From contig JBIINK010000039.1 in NCBI GenBank assembly GCA_044337515.1, positions 1 to 20,440 of the forward strand: DNA of 20,440 nt, given 5' to 3'. A program made the translations under genes and the position numbers. The DNA comes from CAJBVG01 sp044337515 (lineage in GTDB: Bacteria > Bacteroidota > Bacteroidia > Sphingobacteriales > Sphingobacteriaceae). Shown piece by piece: positions 8,399 to 19,600 of this stretch (the stretch's first letter is position 1; the number at the start of each line of letters is the position of its first letter). The notes beneath the pieces are model-generated. The model made no database searches. It saw only the letters and a list, made by a program, of their open reading frames with translations, and was not told the origin of the DNA.

Positions 8399-11300
8399 TT
8401 ATCGAATAATAACAAACCTGCCATTGAAACGCTTATCTCCTGCTTGTAATACAAAGAAATATGTTCCTTCAGCTAATTCCATATAATCTACTTCTATAGT
8501 TTGCTTACCAGAAGGCACTAATCCTATATTATCTTGTTTCATTAATCGTCCCGATACATCAAATACTTTAATGTCTATATCTTGATCGTTTAATAAATCA
8601 ACACCAAAATTTAATTTCGATGTAGTAGGATTTGGATGAACACTAAATAATTCGTTGCCATTATTAGATGCTAATCCTCCTAAAGTAAGCGTGACAATAC
8701 AGTTACTATCATTCGATTCTATAACGTCATCAAATAATGTTGTAGTGGCACATATGTCGAATATTACCGCAGAGTCTGGATTAATTTGATAATTAAATTG
8801 ATACTCGACAGTTTGCTTTCCAATTAATGGTACACTAACATTCTTCACCTCTTTAATTTTGTTATTTACTTTCAAGTAAATCTTAAATGAAGAAGCAGTT
8901 AAATTACCATAATTGGTTACTGTTACTCGAACTGGTGTAATATTCTTAACCGTTAATCCATTTAAAGGCGATAAGAAATTTGAAACACCAATGTCAGATG
9001 TATCTTTTGATATTACTATGATATTTACAGTATCATTAAAATTATTGAAATCGTTATTTACAAATTGATTATTCGGATTCAATTTCTTTATCTCAGTATA
9101 AGCAGAAAGTTTATGTGGACCTGCTTGGCGAGTAGAGAATTTCTTAGGGAATAAAATAATCAATGTAGAATCTACTGAGAATGGTGTTGCGAAGTTTTTC
9201 ACAACAGAATCTACCACTTTACCATCTAATGCATATTTAATTTTTGCAGTATATACGTCAGCTCCAAAGTTTTTAATTTTAACCGCTACCGAATTCTCAT
9301 TTTTAAATGTTGCATTATTAATTGGAGTAATAAATTCTGTAACCGACAAGTCGAAACTTGGGAAGAATTCATCACAACCAATATCAGGTGTGTTTGGATT
9401 TCTAGCTTCACCATCAATATCATCTACTACAATATCATGCGCAGAACCTGAGGCATCCAAATATGAATAGTTTATATGCAAGTCTTTTGTAGATCTAAAC
9501 AATGGATCGAATGAAGCTGTATCATTTGGCCCTTTAGGTGATTTACTCACATTGAATGGAGAGTTACCTGAATTTTGTAATCCTAAAACATCCAATGTTG
9601 GGCAAACTGTTGTATTCCACTTCGCTAAGTTAGCGCCACGGGTATACAATAAGTTAGCATCTGCATCATTAAATTCATTTACACCTTCCGCATCCGGAGT
9701 AAATCTAAATGCATAACCATTTCCGTAGTTGGTAAATATGTTATTGTAAACATTTAAACTATTCGAACGCATTACATAAAATGCTGCGGCAGTATCATTC
9801 TGACCATCATATAAAACTGAGTTATTAATGATATCAATAAAACCAGATGAGTTTACCCCCTTAGCTGGGAATGCACCAGTACCTTTTATCAATAATCCTG
9901 CATCATTTTTAAGGTGATCACCAACAAATCCTCCAGCAATCATATTGTTAGAAATCAAACCTCTTGAAATTGTTCTGCAACTATCAATTATAATTCCGAC
10001 GTTTTGAGCATTTACAACTTTGTTTCCAGAAATAATAAAATCAGTTAAGGCTCCGTAAATATTTATACCTACGTTATCTGGATTTCCACTTCTCATGTAA
10101 ATATTATTATTACTTACACTATCAATTTGTGTATAGAATACATCGATACCTGCAGTATAATTATTTCTGAATTTATTTCGAATAATTTCGTTCGGGCCAG
10201 ATGTTGCATTATTTTTAATACCTAATAATCGAATACCAAAACCACCGCCATTAAATTCACAGTCTTTTACTGTATTGTAACTTGCATTCGCTGGATCTGT
10301 AAATGCAATTTTGCCGGAAGCTAACACGCCAACTAATGTATTTGCTGTAGCTGTAGAGTCGAAATTAAATATACAATGATCTATGCTAATGTATTTCGCA
10401 CTATCGGCAATGTGTATTCCTGAAGCTCTAGCTTTTGCTTTACTTTCGAAAGTTAAATTTCTAAATCTAATGTATTTAGATCCATCTAATTGTACAACAT
10501 GGTGCTCAACAAGCTCTGCAGTATTTGTAAATGATATAGTAACATCTTTCGCATTTCCTGTAATCGATTCAAAGGTAACTGTTGTATCAGAAGCCGTACG
10601 AATTGGAGGTATGCTAAAACGCTCGTAGTAAGTGCCTGGAGAAACCTTAAACACAATTGACGAATCAAATCCACAAAGCAATGCAACTACCGCTTGTTGG
10701 AAATTAGAAAAATCTTCTGTTCCGTTTTTACCAATAGTGTAATCCCCTTTTTCTAAACCAACACATAAATCTTTACATACTGTTTCATACATATACATCG
10801 TATCGTTAAGCAAACGAGCCGTTGGAACAATACGAACACATAATGGAATAACTAAGAAATCTTGTTTTGTATGTTTTAAACTAAATGAGTGTAATTGCTC
10901 ATCGTATCTTCCTTTTAAATCTTTTAATAGTACAGTTTCTCTACCCACCCATGTCGTACCAGAATCTATTGAGTATTCTAAGTCAATAGATTTTGTACTT
11001 AAATCCTGATTACCATCATTAAGAATATTTACGGTAAATGAATTTGAACCATAGATTGCCTTAGGATTTTTAATTGCTAATAAACTAACATCATATTCCT
11101 GGCGCTCGTATTCAATAGAACCAATATCCGTAATCCTTGGACTTCTTTTGCGATTATTAAAATCGCGATCAATTCCAGCAACGGGTCTACCTTTTCTATC
11201 GAATTGTAAGGTATCTACTAAGTGCAAGTCAAATCCACTGACAAAGGTTGGCATTATGTTATACGAATGTAAATCATTCGCAGTGTTTTGCTGCCAAACT

Positions 11301-14300
11301 TCAAAAGTTCTTTGATTACGTGGTGGATAAAATGCGAATTTCGACAAGTAACGAGTAGTGTAATCATTATTATCAAACTGAGATGTAGCGTCGGTTGAAT
11401 TAAAGAAAATAGTATATGGTTTCCTTGGCGCACCTGCTGTAGAATCCACTAAAATGATATTATTCCTTACATGTATGTTCGACGGTGAGAAATAATTAAT
11501 TGTAGGTGTTGTTTCTGGTGCAATTGGTGCAGAAATCACACTGTCTTTTACGAAGTTAAGTGCCGCAACATATCCGTTGTAGGCAATAGAATTATAATAA
11601 ATTCCAATATTGCTTGATCGTTTAATTAATATCGCACTTGAAGTATCGGCAACAGAAGTTCCAAAATTATAAGTAATCCAGTTATTCGAAACAATACATC
11701 TATTATTTACATAACCATCAATACCATATAATTTAATACCAATTTGTTTTGAATTAATGATTTTGTTAGCATTAATCAAACCGCCCTCTCCTGCAAAATT
11801 GTAGGATATAGAAACACAGGTTGCCGCTGATGCAGTACGAGGTGTTAATTGATTAAAGCCGATTCTTTTTATGGTATTATTTCCAGTGTAAATACCAAAT
11901 TGGTAATAATCTTGTATGATGTTACTATCAATAATGTTATCATTATCATAGTCAACTACCGATGCTCCTAACATAGCAATACCTGCATAACCACCTATTA
12001 ATTGGTTTCGAACAATTCTATTGCCCGTTGCATTTTTAGCATTCGATGTAGGGTCTGTAATATTTAATTTAGTACTTGATGTTGCTGCAATCGGATAAAA
12101 GAAAACTGATGTTGAAGCTGAATTCGTTTCGATTTTGCAACCCTCAACAATGTTACCAATAGCATTTTTTGTAAAATGCACACCAGTTCCAAAATTCAAG
12201 CTTGTATTTTTAATATTTAAATTTAATAATCGAACATAATTAGACCCATTAAAACGTACAGTATAATGTAGTTTATCTTGATCGCCAACTGGTGTAGGTG
12301 GTTGTTGTACCACAACTGCTGTATTCGACGTTGTACCATATGGCAAAATGGTCACTATTGGATTGTCTAAATTCACCAAATGTTTTGGTATCAATACACG
12401 CTCTAAAAATGGACTAGCTCCTGGGTTACAATAAAAATAAGTATAATCTGCTATACCACAATAAACATCATTTAATGCTTCTTGAATTTTATCATAATAC
12501 CTGGCAGAATCAGTTCCTGGTATATAAGTACCAAAACCAATGTAGTAATCACCTTCAATACCTGTACATAAGTCTGCACAGATTTTATCATTCGTGAAAA
12601 CAGTATCTAAGTTTAATCCTGATACTTTTTCAACACATACATTATAGTATCCTCTAATTGGAACAGATACCTTAGTTTTGAATTTATAAGTTTGAAAATC
12701 GCCTGTCTTTTTTAGCACTAAGGTTACCGTATCTCTACTCGAAATACTAACACCATAATCATCGTTCGACACTGTATACTTCAATACAACTTTAACATTT
12801 TCTAAAGAATATTTACCTCGATTTCTTAATTGAACTTGAATCTGATTAGGTTTTAAAGAAGAAAATAGTGGATTCAGAATTTTATTTAAATCCAAATCGT
12901 AATTAGGGACTGTAAATTCATCTGCACCAATATCTGGTGTTTTAGATTTACGAGGTTGATTGTCAAAATCATCAGTTACTTCTTGTCCTCCGGCAGCTTT
13001 ACTTTCTACAGTTAAATCATACGTATGGAAATTGTATGGTAACGATTCGAATGAAACTGGCAAAGCTAATGACTTACGATCTCTTGTTGTATTACCTGCG
13101 TCAGCTTTAAAAGCAGATAATGCTGAAAGTGGTGATTGAGATAATTGAGAGAACGAGTAATTTTTAGTACTTGTTCCTTGTTTTGTATTTCTTATTCTAC
13201 GAATTAAAATTAATGGCGTGTTCTTACTGCTATACCAAGTATAGTACAAGTTGTTTTCAGATGTTATTAAACCAGTGGCAGCTGTATTGCTACTCGTGTA
13301 ATATTCTAAAGGAATACCACCATTTCTAGAATACAATATGTTATTTAATGCTTCAATATCAGTATTCGTATTGTTTACAATTAAACAACGACCAGATGAT
13401 GGATTAACTTCAACAGTGGTTGTTGATGTTCTTGGGGCATCCATATAAATGGTATTGTGCAAAATCGATATCGCTAAACAAGTATTTAAAAATATACCTG
13501 ATGTGCTTGCGCTATATGTGGTAAAACCACCACCAATCATGTTATTACTTAATACAAAAGTAGACTTCTTCGCACCAATGTTCTTATTACCTAAACATTG
13601 AAACAATTGAATTCCTTGGAAAGTAATATCATATATTTTATTTCTTGAAATGTCATTGTAATAAACTCCATTTCGATCTCCAAGGTTTTTAGCATAAATA
13701 GCTACCCCTTGAGGATCCATACCAAACTTACCCGTAAGAATATTGTTCAATACTTTAGTGTCAGAATATTCTAAATAAACTCCATACTTATGAAAACTAG
13801 TAATGGTATTAGATTGAATTATGTTTCCTAAATCTCTTTTATCCGTATCGGTACCAAACATTGCAATACCATAATATCCACCAAATATTTTATTATTAAT
13901 GATGGTATTACTTGTAGCATTACTAGCATATTGCGCACTAAATAATGATCCAAGTTTAGTAGCTACAATACACGCTAATGAAGTAGGGAAATTTGTTTGG
14001 GTAGAGTCAATCTTTATAATATTGTTTCTAAAAGTGTTGAATTTCGAATTACCTGCAAGTTGAATACAAGTACCATTATTCTGACTTCTACTTTCAATAG
14101 TTAAATCGCGGAAAGTAATATACTGCGCGTTATTAAATAAGATAGTCGCATGGTTCTCTGAAGTACCATTCGCGTATGTTAACTTCGTAGCAAATACGCT
14201 GTTCTTCGATTTAAATGTAATGTTATTGATTAAAGATGAATTACGAATTTTCCACATGTTGATTTGCTCATCATAGGTTCCATCTGCAATCTCAAAAATA

Positions 14301-16657
14301 GTTGGACCAGAAACACCACACTTTAAGTGATCATACACTTCCTGAAAACTAGAAAAACTAGTATCATTTGGCGCAGTAATTGGCGAAATCGTAAATGTTC
14401 CTTCTAAACCTACACATACATCAACTGAAATCGAATCATTCATTTGACGTAAATCGCCGATGTTACTACCAACAACAAAATACACTGTTAATTTTAACGA
14501 TTCATAATTGTTTCTAGTGATAAAATTCGCAATTGGAACAGGAATTGTTTGAGTTTTCATCGGTCCTGTCAACCTAGTAAAATTCAAATCAATATATTCT
14601 TCCTCTGGTAGTTGATCAACACCATCAATTTTATATTTAAAGAATAAATGTTTGTTACCACTACCCGATCCTTGCCATCTAACAGTAATATTCCAAGGTG
14701 TTGCCTTCCTAAAACGGAATACATCTGGCGTTACCCCTATAATTGCATAATCATTTCCACCTGGTCCTGATTCATCACAACCAATATCTGGTGAGTTTGC
14801 ATTATAAATACCATCACGCACTTCACCATCAAAATCGAATTGCGCTTGAGATAAAGGTGCTGAACTACCTTTCTGATTTAAGTTAGGTGATAAGGTATGT
14901 AAATCTGAATTTGAAAAAAACTCAGGATCTATTGATAGTGAATTTTTGTCTTTATTACTTGCAGCTAATGCTGTAAACTCACTCGGTTTAACACGAGCAA
15001 CTCCACCATGCCATGCAAAACCTGTAGAATTATTTGCATTGGTATCTAAATTCAATACAAACAAATCATTATTATCTGAAGCTACAATTGGAGATACTGC
15101 TGAAGCATTGTAATAGGCATATCCTTTATTTGCATTATAGAAAATATTGTTATACACATAAAGACTACCTGTACCTGGTGCACCATTAATATAGAAAGCA
15201 GTTGTGTTATCAACCGTTCCTGTTTTAGTAGGAGCATCCATCAATACTGAGTTAAACACAACATTGGCCCACCCTACTGATGATAAGTATAAACCCACTG
15301 GTGTTTGTGATGCATCAAAAGTATTCGTTGGGGCATTACTAAAATTGTTGTAAAAACCACCAGAAATCATATTGTTATTTAAGTTCAATGGCTTTGCACT
15401 TGTACCTAATACAGTATTCAAATACATACCATATTGGCCAGCATCTGTTACGTAGTTTCTGATGATATCAATATTGCCGGGTGATAAAGTTGTTATGTTT
15501 GAAAAGAAATAACCCGTAGACTTCACGTCAGCCGAAGGACGGAAATACACTTTATTGCCTCTAACTTTTATGTTCGTAGCAAAAGTTGTGTAAATACCAT
15601 AATATGAAGTTTGTTGAATAACATTACTGTCGATAACTGTTGCAGTATCTCTAGGACTAGCTGCACCTGATAATGCTATACCATAATAACCTCCAGAAAT
15701 TTTATTGTATTTCAAAGAAAGATATTTTGCCGTTCCATTTAATGTTCCCGATAATACATATCCTGGCGAAGCAGACATGGTTGCCGCTAATATTCCGACA
15801 AACCCTTTTGAATTTGAAATGGAATCGACAACAATCTCACAATTTCTAATTGTACAATTATTGGCACCATTAAATAACTGAACTCCAATACCGGTTACAA
15901 TATTTCTGTTAATAATTCTTAAATTTTTTAAGGTTACTTTATCAATCGCATCTAACTTAACACTAATTTGTTGAGCAGATTCAGAACGAATAATAACATC
16001 TTTTTTGCCTGAAAAAGTTTCAAAAGTAATACTCTTTGCACCACTTGGGAAATAAACACTTGTTGCATTTATTTCAATATTTTCATCATATGTACCCGCT
16101 TTAATTTTAAAAGTGATATCACTGCTTAAGCCATTATATAAAATGGCATTAACAGCTTGAGTAATGCTTGAATAATCAGATGCAATACGTCCAATTGTTT
16201 TTGTTCCACCAGCTAATGGTGAGCCAAATGTAGCGCGTATAGTATCGTTCAATGGATTAATATCTGCAGATGTAGCATTAATTTCTTTGATGTAAGCTAC
16301 TACAGTATTGTTTAGTGCATCAGCATATGAACTACTCAGGGTAATTGAGCCATTTGAAATTTGCAACGTATTACTTGCAGCAGCCATACTCACCGCTTGA
16401 GTAACATCCGCTTGAGCTATACCATTGATACTCCATCCTATTTTCACACTAGAAATTGTTGCATTACCGAAATTTCTAACGGTAACTTTTAACAATTTAC
16501 TAGCACCAGTATGTGCTGCTCCGAGAGGTGAAGTAAAGTTAGTTATCCCTGCGTCTAAGCTTTGTGCAAATCCAACTTTAGTAAAAAACAGAAATGCTAC
16601 CGATAAAATACCGGTAGCTAGTCTAGAATTTTTTTGAAAATTCTTGATAATGTTCAT
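8399..16657 (-). CDS. Giant secreted four-module beta-helix/CARDB-like protein with T9SS type A sorting domain
   Basis: 2752 residues. The signal peptide (1-31, GFA before Q32) is followed by a CARDB-like domain (about 33-148: LDAGITNFTSPLG, KVTVRNFGNATISS). Four modules then begin at residues 151, 753, 1369 and 1971; each has a header, Asn-rich right-handed beta-helix repeats (GGYYGIAL, NNMIxGGF, YNNIF) and a PDIG box (623, 1241, 1843, 2424) leading into another CARDB-like domain. An additional CARDB-like domain starts near 2554 (SDIGVSNFLSP). Residues about 2668-2752 are a type A sorting domain (HPNP at 2674-2677, VFDVSGRLMK, AEGTYFFVLQ, FVIIR). The predicted route is Sec then T9SS to the surface or medium. 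The third module is divergent (box reads TDIGSIE). The start lies 14 bases after the stop of the upstream type B cargo gene, so the two are very likely co-transcribed. Function is unknown; a long structural, adhesive or matrix role is inferred from architecture only. Confidence 0.92.
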   Translation of the reverse strand: MNIIKNFQKNSRLATGILSVAFLFFTKVGFAQSLDAGITNFTSPLGAAHTGASKLLKVTVRNFGNATISSVKIGWSINGIAQADVTQAVSMAAASNTLQISNGSITLSSSYADALNNTVVAYIKEINATSADINPLNDTIRATFGSPLAGGTKTIGRIASDYSSITQAVNAILYNGLSSDITFKIKAGTYDENIEINATSVYFPSGAKSITFETFSGKKDVIIRSESAQQISVKLDAIDKVTLKNLRIINRNIVTGIGVQLFNGANNCTIRNCEIVVDSISNSKGFVGILAATMSASPGYVLSGTLNGTAKYLSLKYNKISGGYYGIALSGAASPRDTATVIDSNVIQQTSYYGIYTTFATNIKVRGNKVYFRPSADVKSTGYFFSNITTLSPGNIDIIRNYVTDAGQYGMYLNTVLGTSAKPLNLNNNMISGGFYNNFSNAPTNTFDASQTPVGLYLSSVGWANVVFNSVLMDAPTKTGTVDNTTAFYINGAPGTGSLYVYNNIFYNANKGYAYYNASAVSPIVASDNNDLFVLNLDTNANNSTGFAWHGGVARVKPSEFTALAASNKDKNSLSIDPEFFSNSDLHTLSPNLNQKGSSAPLSQAQFDFDGEVRDGIYNANSPDIGCDESGPGGNDYAIIGVTPDVFRFRKATPWNITVRWQGSGSGNKHLFFKYKIDGVDQLPEEEYIDLNFTRLTGPMKTQTIPVPIANFITRNNYESLKLTVYFVVGSNIGDLRQMNDSISVDVCVGLEGTFTISPITAPNDTSFSSFQEVYDHLKCGVSGPTIFEIADGTYDEQINMWKIRNSSLINNITFKSKNSVFATKLTYANGTSENHATILFNNAQYITFRDLTIESRSQNNGTCIQLAGNSKFNTFRNNIIKIDSTQTNFPTSLACIVATKLGSLFSAQYASNATSNTIINNKIFGGYYGIAMFGTDTDKRDLGNIIQSNTITSFHKYGVYLEYSDTKVLNNILTGKFGMDPQGVAIYAKNLGDRNGVYYNDISRNKIYDITFQGIQLFQCLGNKNIGAKKSTFVLSNNMIGGGFTTYSASTSGIFLNTCLAISILHNTIYMDAPRTSTTTVEVNPSSGRCLIVNNTNTDIEALNNILYSRNGGIPLEYYTSSNTAATGLITSENNLYYTWYSSKNTPLILIRRIRNTKQGTSTKNYSFSQLSQSPLSALSAFKADAGNTTRDRKSLALPVSFESLPYNFHTYDLTVESKAAGGQEVTDDFDNQPRKSKTPDIGADEFTVPNYDLDLNKILNPLFSSLKPNQIQVQLRNRGKYSLENVKVVLKYTVSNDDYGVSISSRDTVTLVLKKTGDFQTYKFKTKVSVPIRGYYNVCVEKVSGLNLDTVFTNDKICADLCTGIEGDYYIGFGTYIPGTDSARYYDKIQEALNDVYCGIADYTYFYCNPGASPFLERVLIPKHLVNLDNPIVTILPYGTTSNTAVVVQQPPTPVGDQDKLHYTVRFNGSNYVRLLNLNIKNTSLNFGTGVHFTKNAIGNIVEGCKIETNSASTSVFFYPIAATSSTKLNITDPTSNAKNATGNRIVRNQLIGGYAGIAMLGASVVDYDNDNIIDSNIIQDYYQFGIYTGNNTIKRIGFNQLTPRTASAATCVSISYNFAGEGGLINANKIINSKQIGIKLYGIDGYVNNRCIVSNNWITYNFGTSVADTSSAILIKRSSNIGIYYNSIAYNGYVAALNFVKDSVISAPIAPETTPTINYFSPSNIHVRNNIILVDSTAGAPRKPYTIFFNSTDATSQFDNNDYTTRYLSKFAFYPPRNQRTFEVWQQNTANDLHSYNIMPTFVSGFDLHLVDTLQFDRKGRPVAGIDRDFNNRKRSPRITDIGSIEYERQEYDVSLLAIKNPKAIYGSNSFTVNILNDGNQDLSTKSIDLEYSIDSGTTWVGRETVLLKDLKGRYDEQLHSFSLKHTKQDFLVIPLCVRIVPTARLLNDTMYMYETVCKDLCVGLEKGDYTIGKNGTEDFSNFQQAVVALLCGFDSSIVFKVSPGTYYERFSIPPIRTASDTTVTFESITGNAKDVTISFTNTAELVEHHVVQLDGSKYIRFRNLTFESKAKARASGIHIADSAKYISIDHCIFNFDSTATANTLVGVLASGKIAFTDPANASYNTVKDCEFNGGGFGIRLLGIKNNATSGPNEIIRNKFRNNYTAGIDVFYTQIDSVSNNNIYMRSGNPDNVGINIYGALTDFIISGNKVVNAQNVGIIIDSCRTISRGLISNNMIAGGFVGDHLKNDAGLLIKGTGAFPAKGVNSSGFIDIINNSVLYDGQNDTAAAFYVMRSNSLNVYNNIFTNYGNGYAFRFTPDAEGVNEFNDADANLLYTRGANLAKWNTTVCPTLDVLGLQNSGNSPFNVSKSPKGPNDTASFDPLFRSTKDLHINYSYLDASGSAHDIVVDDIDGEARNPNTPDIGCDEFFPSFDLSVTEFITPINNATFKNENSVAVKIKNFGADVYTAKIKYALDGKVVDSVVKNFATPFSVDSTLIILFPKKFSTRQAGPHKLSAYTEIKKLNPNNQFVNNDFNNFNDTVNIIVISKDTSDIGVSNFLSPLNGLTVKNITPVRVTVTNYGNLTASSFKIYLKVNNKIKEVKNVSVPLIGKQTVEYQFNYQINPDSAVIFDICATTTLFDDVIESNDSNCIVTLTLGGLASNNGNELFSVHPNPTTSKLNFGVDLLNDQDIDIKVFDVSGRLMKQDNIGLVPSGKQTIEVDYMELAEGTYFFVLQAGDKRFNGRFVIIR
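9008..16207 (-). repeat. Four coding modules of about 1.8 kb in the 2752-residue protein
   Basis: Headers on the - strand begin at 16207, 14401, 12553 and 10747, giving periods of 1806, 1848 and 1806 bases (602, 616, 602 residues). Each unit is header, beta-helix, PDIG box and CARDB-like domain, the same plan as in the downstream paralogue but about 30-45 residues longer. Units are divergent in DNA and visible mainly from conserved protein motifs. Confidence 0.8.
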
Positions 16658-16671
16658 ATGTTGATCTGTTA

Positions 16672-19600
16672 TTATTTTATAATATCTATTGTACCTGATT
16701 GTGATCTAGCTCTTGATTCTAAAGTATAGAAATAAGTACCCGAACCTAAGCCTTCCGCTGCCCATTCAAAATCTGGATCGGCAGATTCAAAAACAATCTT
16801 ACCCCATCTATTGAAAATCGTAAACTTAAAACCTGGATCACAATACACTTTGTATTGTTTATTAATTTTATAGGTATCGTTTATTTTATCGCCGTTCGGT
16901 GAGAAAACATTCGGTATAACATTTGTTAAATCTGTGTTTGGAATAACTTTAAATTTAATTCTAAACCCATCTTCTGGTGTTTTACAAGGAGGGTTAGATG
17001 TTGTAAAAAACACAGTGTAAGCGCTATCTCTTATTTGATCACAACTGGTTTCCCAAACAAAAGTAGCAGTAGCCTGCCCTTGTGAATTCGTTTGTTCAAA
17101 TGTTGCAAGGTTACCTGCTATACCACCATATACTTCGCCAGTTGATGCAATTAGAATTGAATCTCCGTTCATCACACTCGATGAATTTAAATCAAGATTA
17201 AATTTCTCACCTGCAACTAATTCAATTGTAGTGTCACTTCCAATAGAGAAATTAGGTGCTAAGTCAGGGTTTCTAAATACATAGATTTTAAAAGTGTGAC
17301 GTGCTGAATCTTGTGGATTACGACAAGCGCCATCCCAAGCAGCAATTTTTAAAATATAAGGTTCGTCACGTATTAAACTACAATCTATAAACCAATTTAA
17401 ATTAGTCGATAACGTATCGGCTCCTAATCCAAATGCCCTAGTAATGGTAGGCTTTGGTAAATTAAAAGGAATATTCGTATAAGTTGTATCTAAGGTAATG
17501 AACTCTCCTATCGTAGTATCCAATACAGTTAAATCTAAATTAAATGTTTCTCCAGCATACAAAGTATCTACGGTTTCTGTAGAATTCGTAAACGTAAACT
17601 GTGGAATATAATTCGGCCTTTCTCTAACGGTAATATTAAATGTTAAATAACTCTTCTCTGGATTTACACATTCATTATCTCTTGCTAGAACCCTAGCTGT
17701 ATAAGGCGTAGTTCTAATATCTGAACATGTAGTTGTCCAATGCAAAGCAGTACGTGCTGAATCCTTACCCATTGCTGGAATTACATAAGCTATGTTTGAA
17801 ACAATCGTTGGGTTTGCAATTTCAGAGGCTTGATCTAAAGTGATATAAACTGAATCGAATCGTTGATTGGTATCTACAGCAAACATGTTGAAGTTAAATA
17901 CATCTCCACCATATATAGTTGTATCAATAATACTGTATGTTACATCATTTTTATCTCTAAATTCTGGAGCTGAATTAAATGGCCCAAGAGCATAAACAAA
18001 AATCGTATCGATATCTGTCAATGTCGGACAAGCTTCATCAATTGCTCGTAAAATTAATTTATAAGGTTCTGATCTAACGTTTGCACAATTCGGCGACCAA
18101 GTGAACTTCACTTTTAAACTATCAGGTCCGTCTAACTGGGTATACAATAATGGGCTACCCCCATTTGCTTGAACAACAGCAAAATCTGTTAGATCGGGAA
18201 GTATGGTGATGTGTTTGAATCTATTGTAAAAATTAGGTATGGTATCATATATGGCAACAATGAAACTATCCGTTCTTCCTTCCGGAATTCTAACCGTATC
18301 AACGTTGATATTTGAGAATCTAGGTTTTTGATTTGGTTGATCACGAATGAATATTTCAATACTGAAATTTACTGAATCCTTTAGTTTACAGTCGTCGTCA
18401 AATGCAATAAATTTAACCTTGTATGATGTATCACTCATGTCTTCACATCGTGTATCCCATCTAAACATTGCTGTAGTGTGAATAGGTGCTTGGTTTACAC
18501 TAAATACAAATCGGCCATTCGCAGTTCCTGGATTGTAAGCATCGGGTTGCATAATTATATTGACCACTTGAGTAGAATCCAAATCATAAGTTTTAATGAT
18601 CGAATCTGCAGCTAATTGGAATCGCTCTCCAGCATTTACATAATACCTCTTTGTTTTTTTGTTAATGCTTGTTGTTTTTAAAATAGTATCAGGTTGATTA
18701 TGATATTTATTTGTAAATAATGGTGCATGATTATCTTTTTTCCTTACAAATAAGGTTACAAAAGTAGAATCATAAAAAGGTGAGGGACAAGTTTGATCTC
18801 GTACAACTACAGTAAATTTATATGGAGCATCCCTAACGTGTTCTTTACATTTTGGTTTCCATTTAAATTGACCTTTGACAACTCCAATTCCACTAATAAT
18901 TAAATTTTGAGCAACTGCTCCTCCATTTAAAAGGGTACCGTCTTCTCCCCATTTACCTTCAAATTTATTAGGGTCTAATAAGTTATCTTGCAGATTAGGT
19001 AGAATATACATAAAGATAGAATCTCCTGCATCTCTTGAAGTAAACGTTACCGAATACTCATCAGGGAAATTGATCGTATCTACAATTACTTTTTTCTGAT
19101 TATTATTATCTTCTGTTACTGGTGGAGCTTCAGGGCAGATTACGGTTTCTAATTGAAACTCTCTAATCAATGCTCCAATCTTTGTCCACACTCCACTTAT
19201 TTTACGCCACTCTTCGCACTTAAAACCTACTAAGTAACGGCCTGTTCTAGTAGGAATAAAATTGATAATACCTGTTTTAGGGTTTATTGTTAAATCTGGA
19301 ACTCCATCTAAAATATTGTAATTAATATTATATCCTGGTGCATAAGATGCAACACCAAAAGGTTTTGTTGCAGAGTTTCCATCTGATGGTGGAATTAATG
19401 AGAATACTAATGAATCCCCATCTGGATCTGAACATTGCCAATCAATGGTATAGGGTTTACCTACGCAATAAAATGCTAGAGGTGCTTTCGCATAACGAGG
19501 TGTACTATTGTAACGTGTTGCAGAACCAGCACTCAATCGAGGCAAATCCATTGTAAAGTTCATTCCTAAATTTGAACTATTCAATACATTCGTTGCCCCA

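Noticed and set aside
2523..16657. Pectate lyase or other polysaccharide lyase activity for the beta-helix proteins
   Set aside because: The helix repeats are visible, but I could not identify the catalytic Asp/Arg/Lys sets of known lyase families. The fold alone does not support an enzyme call.
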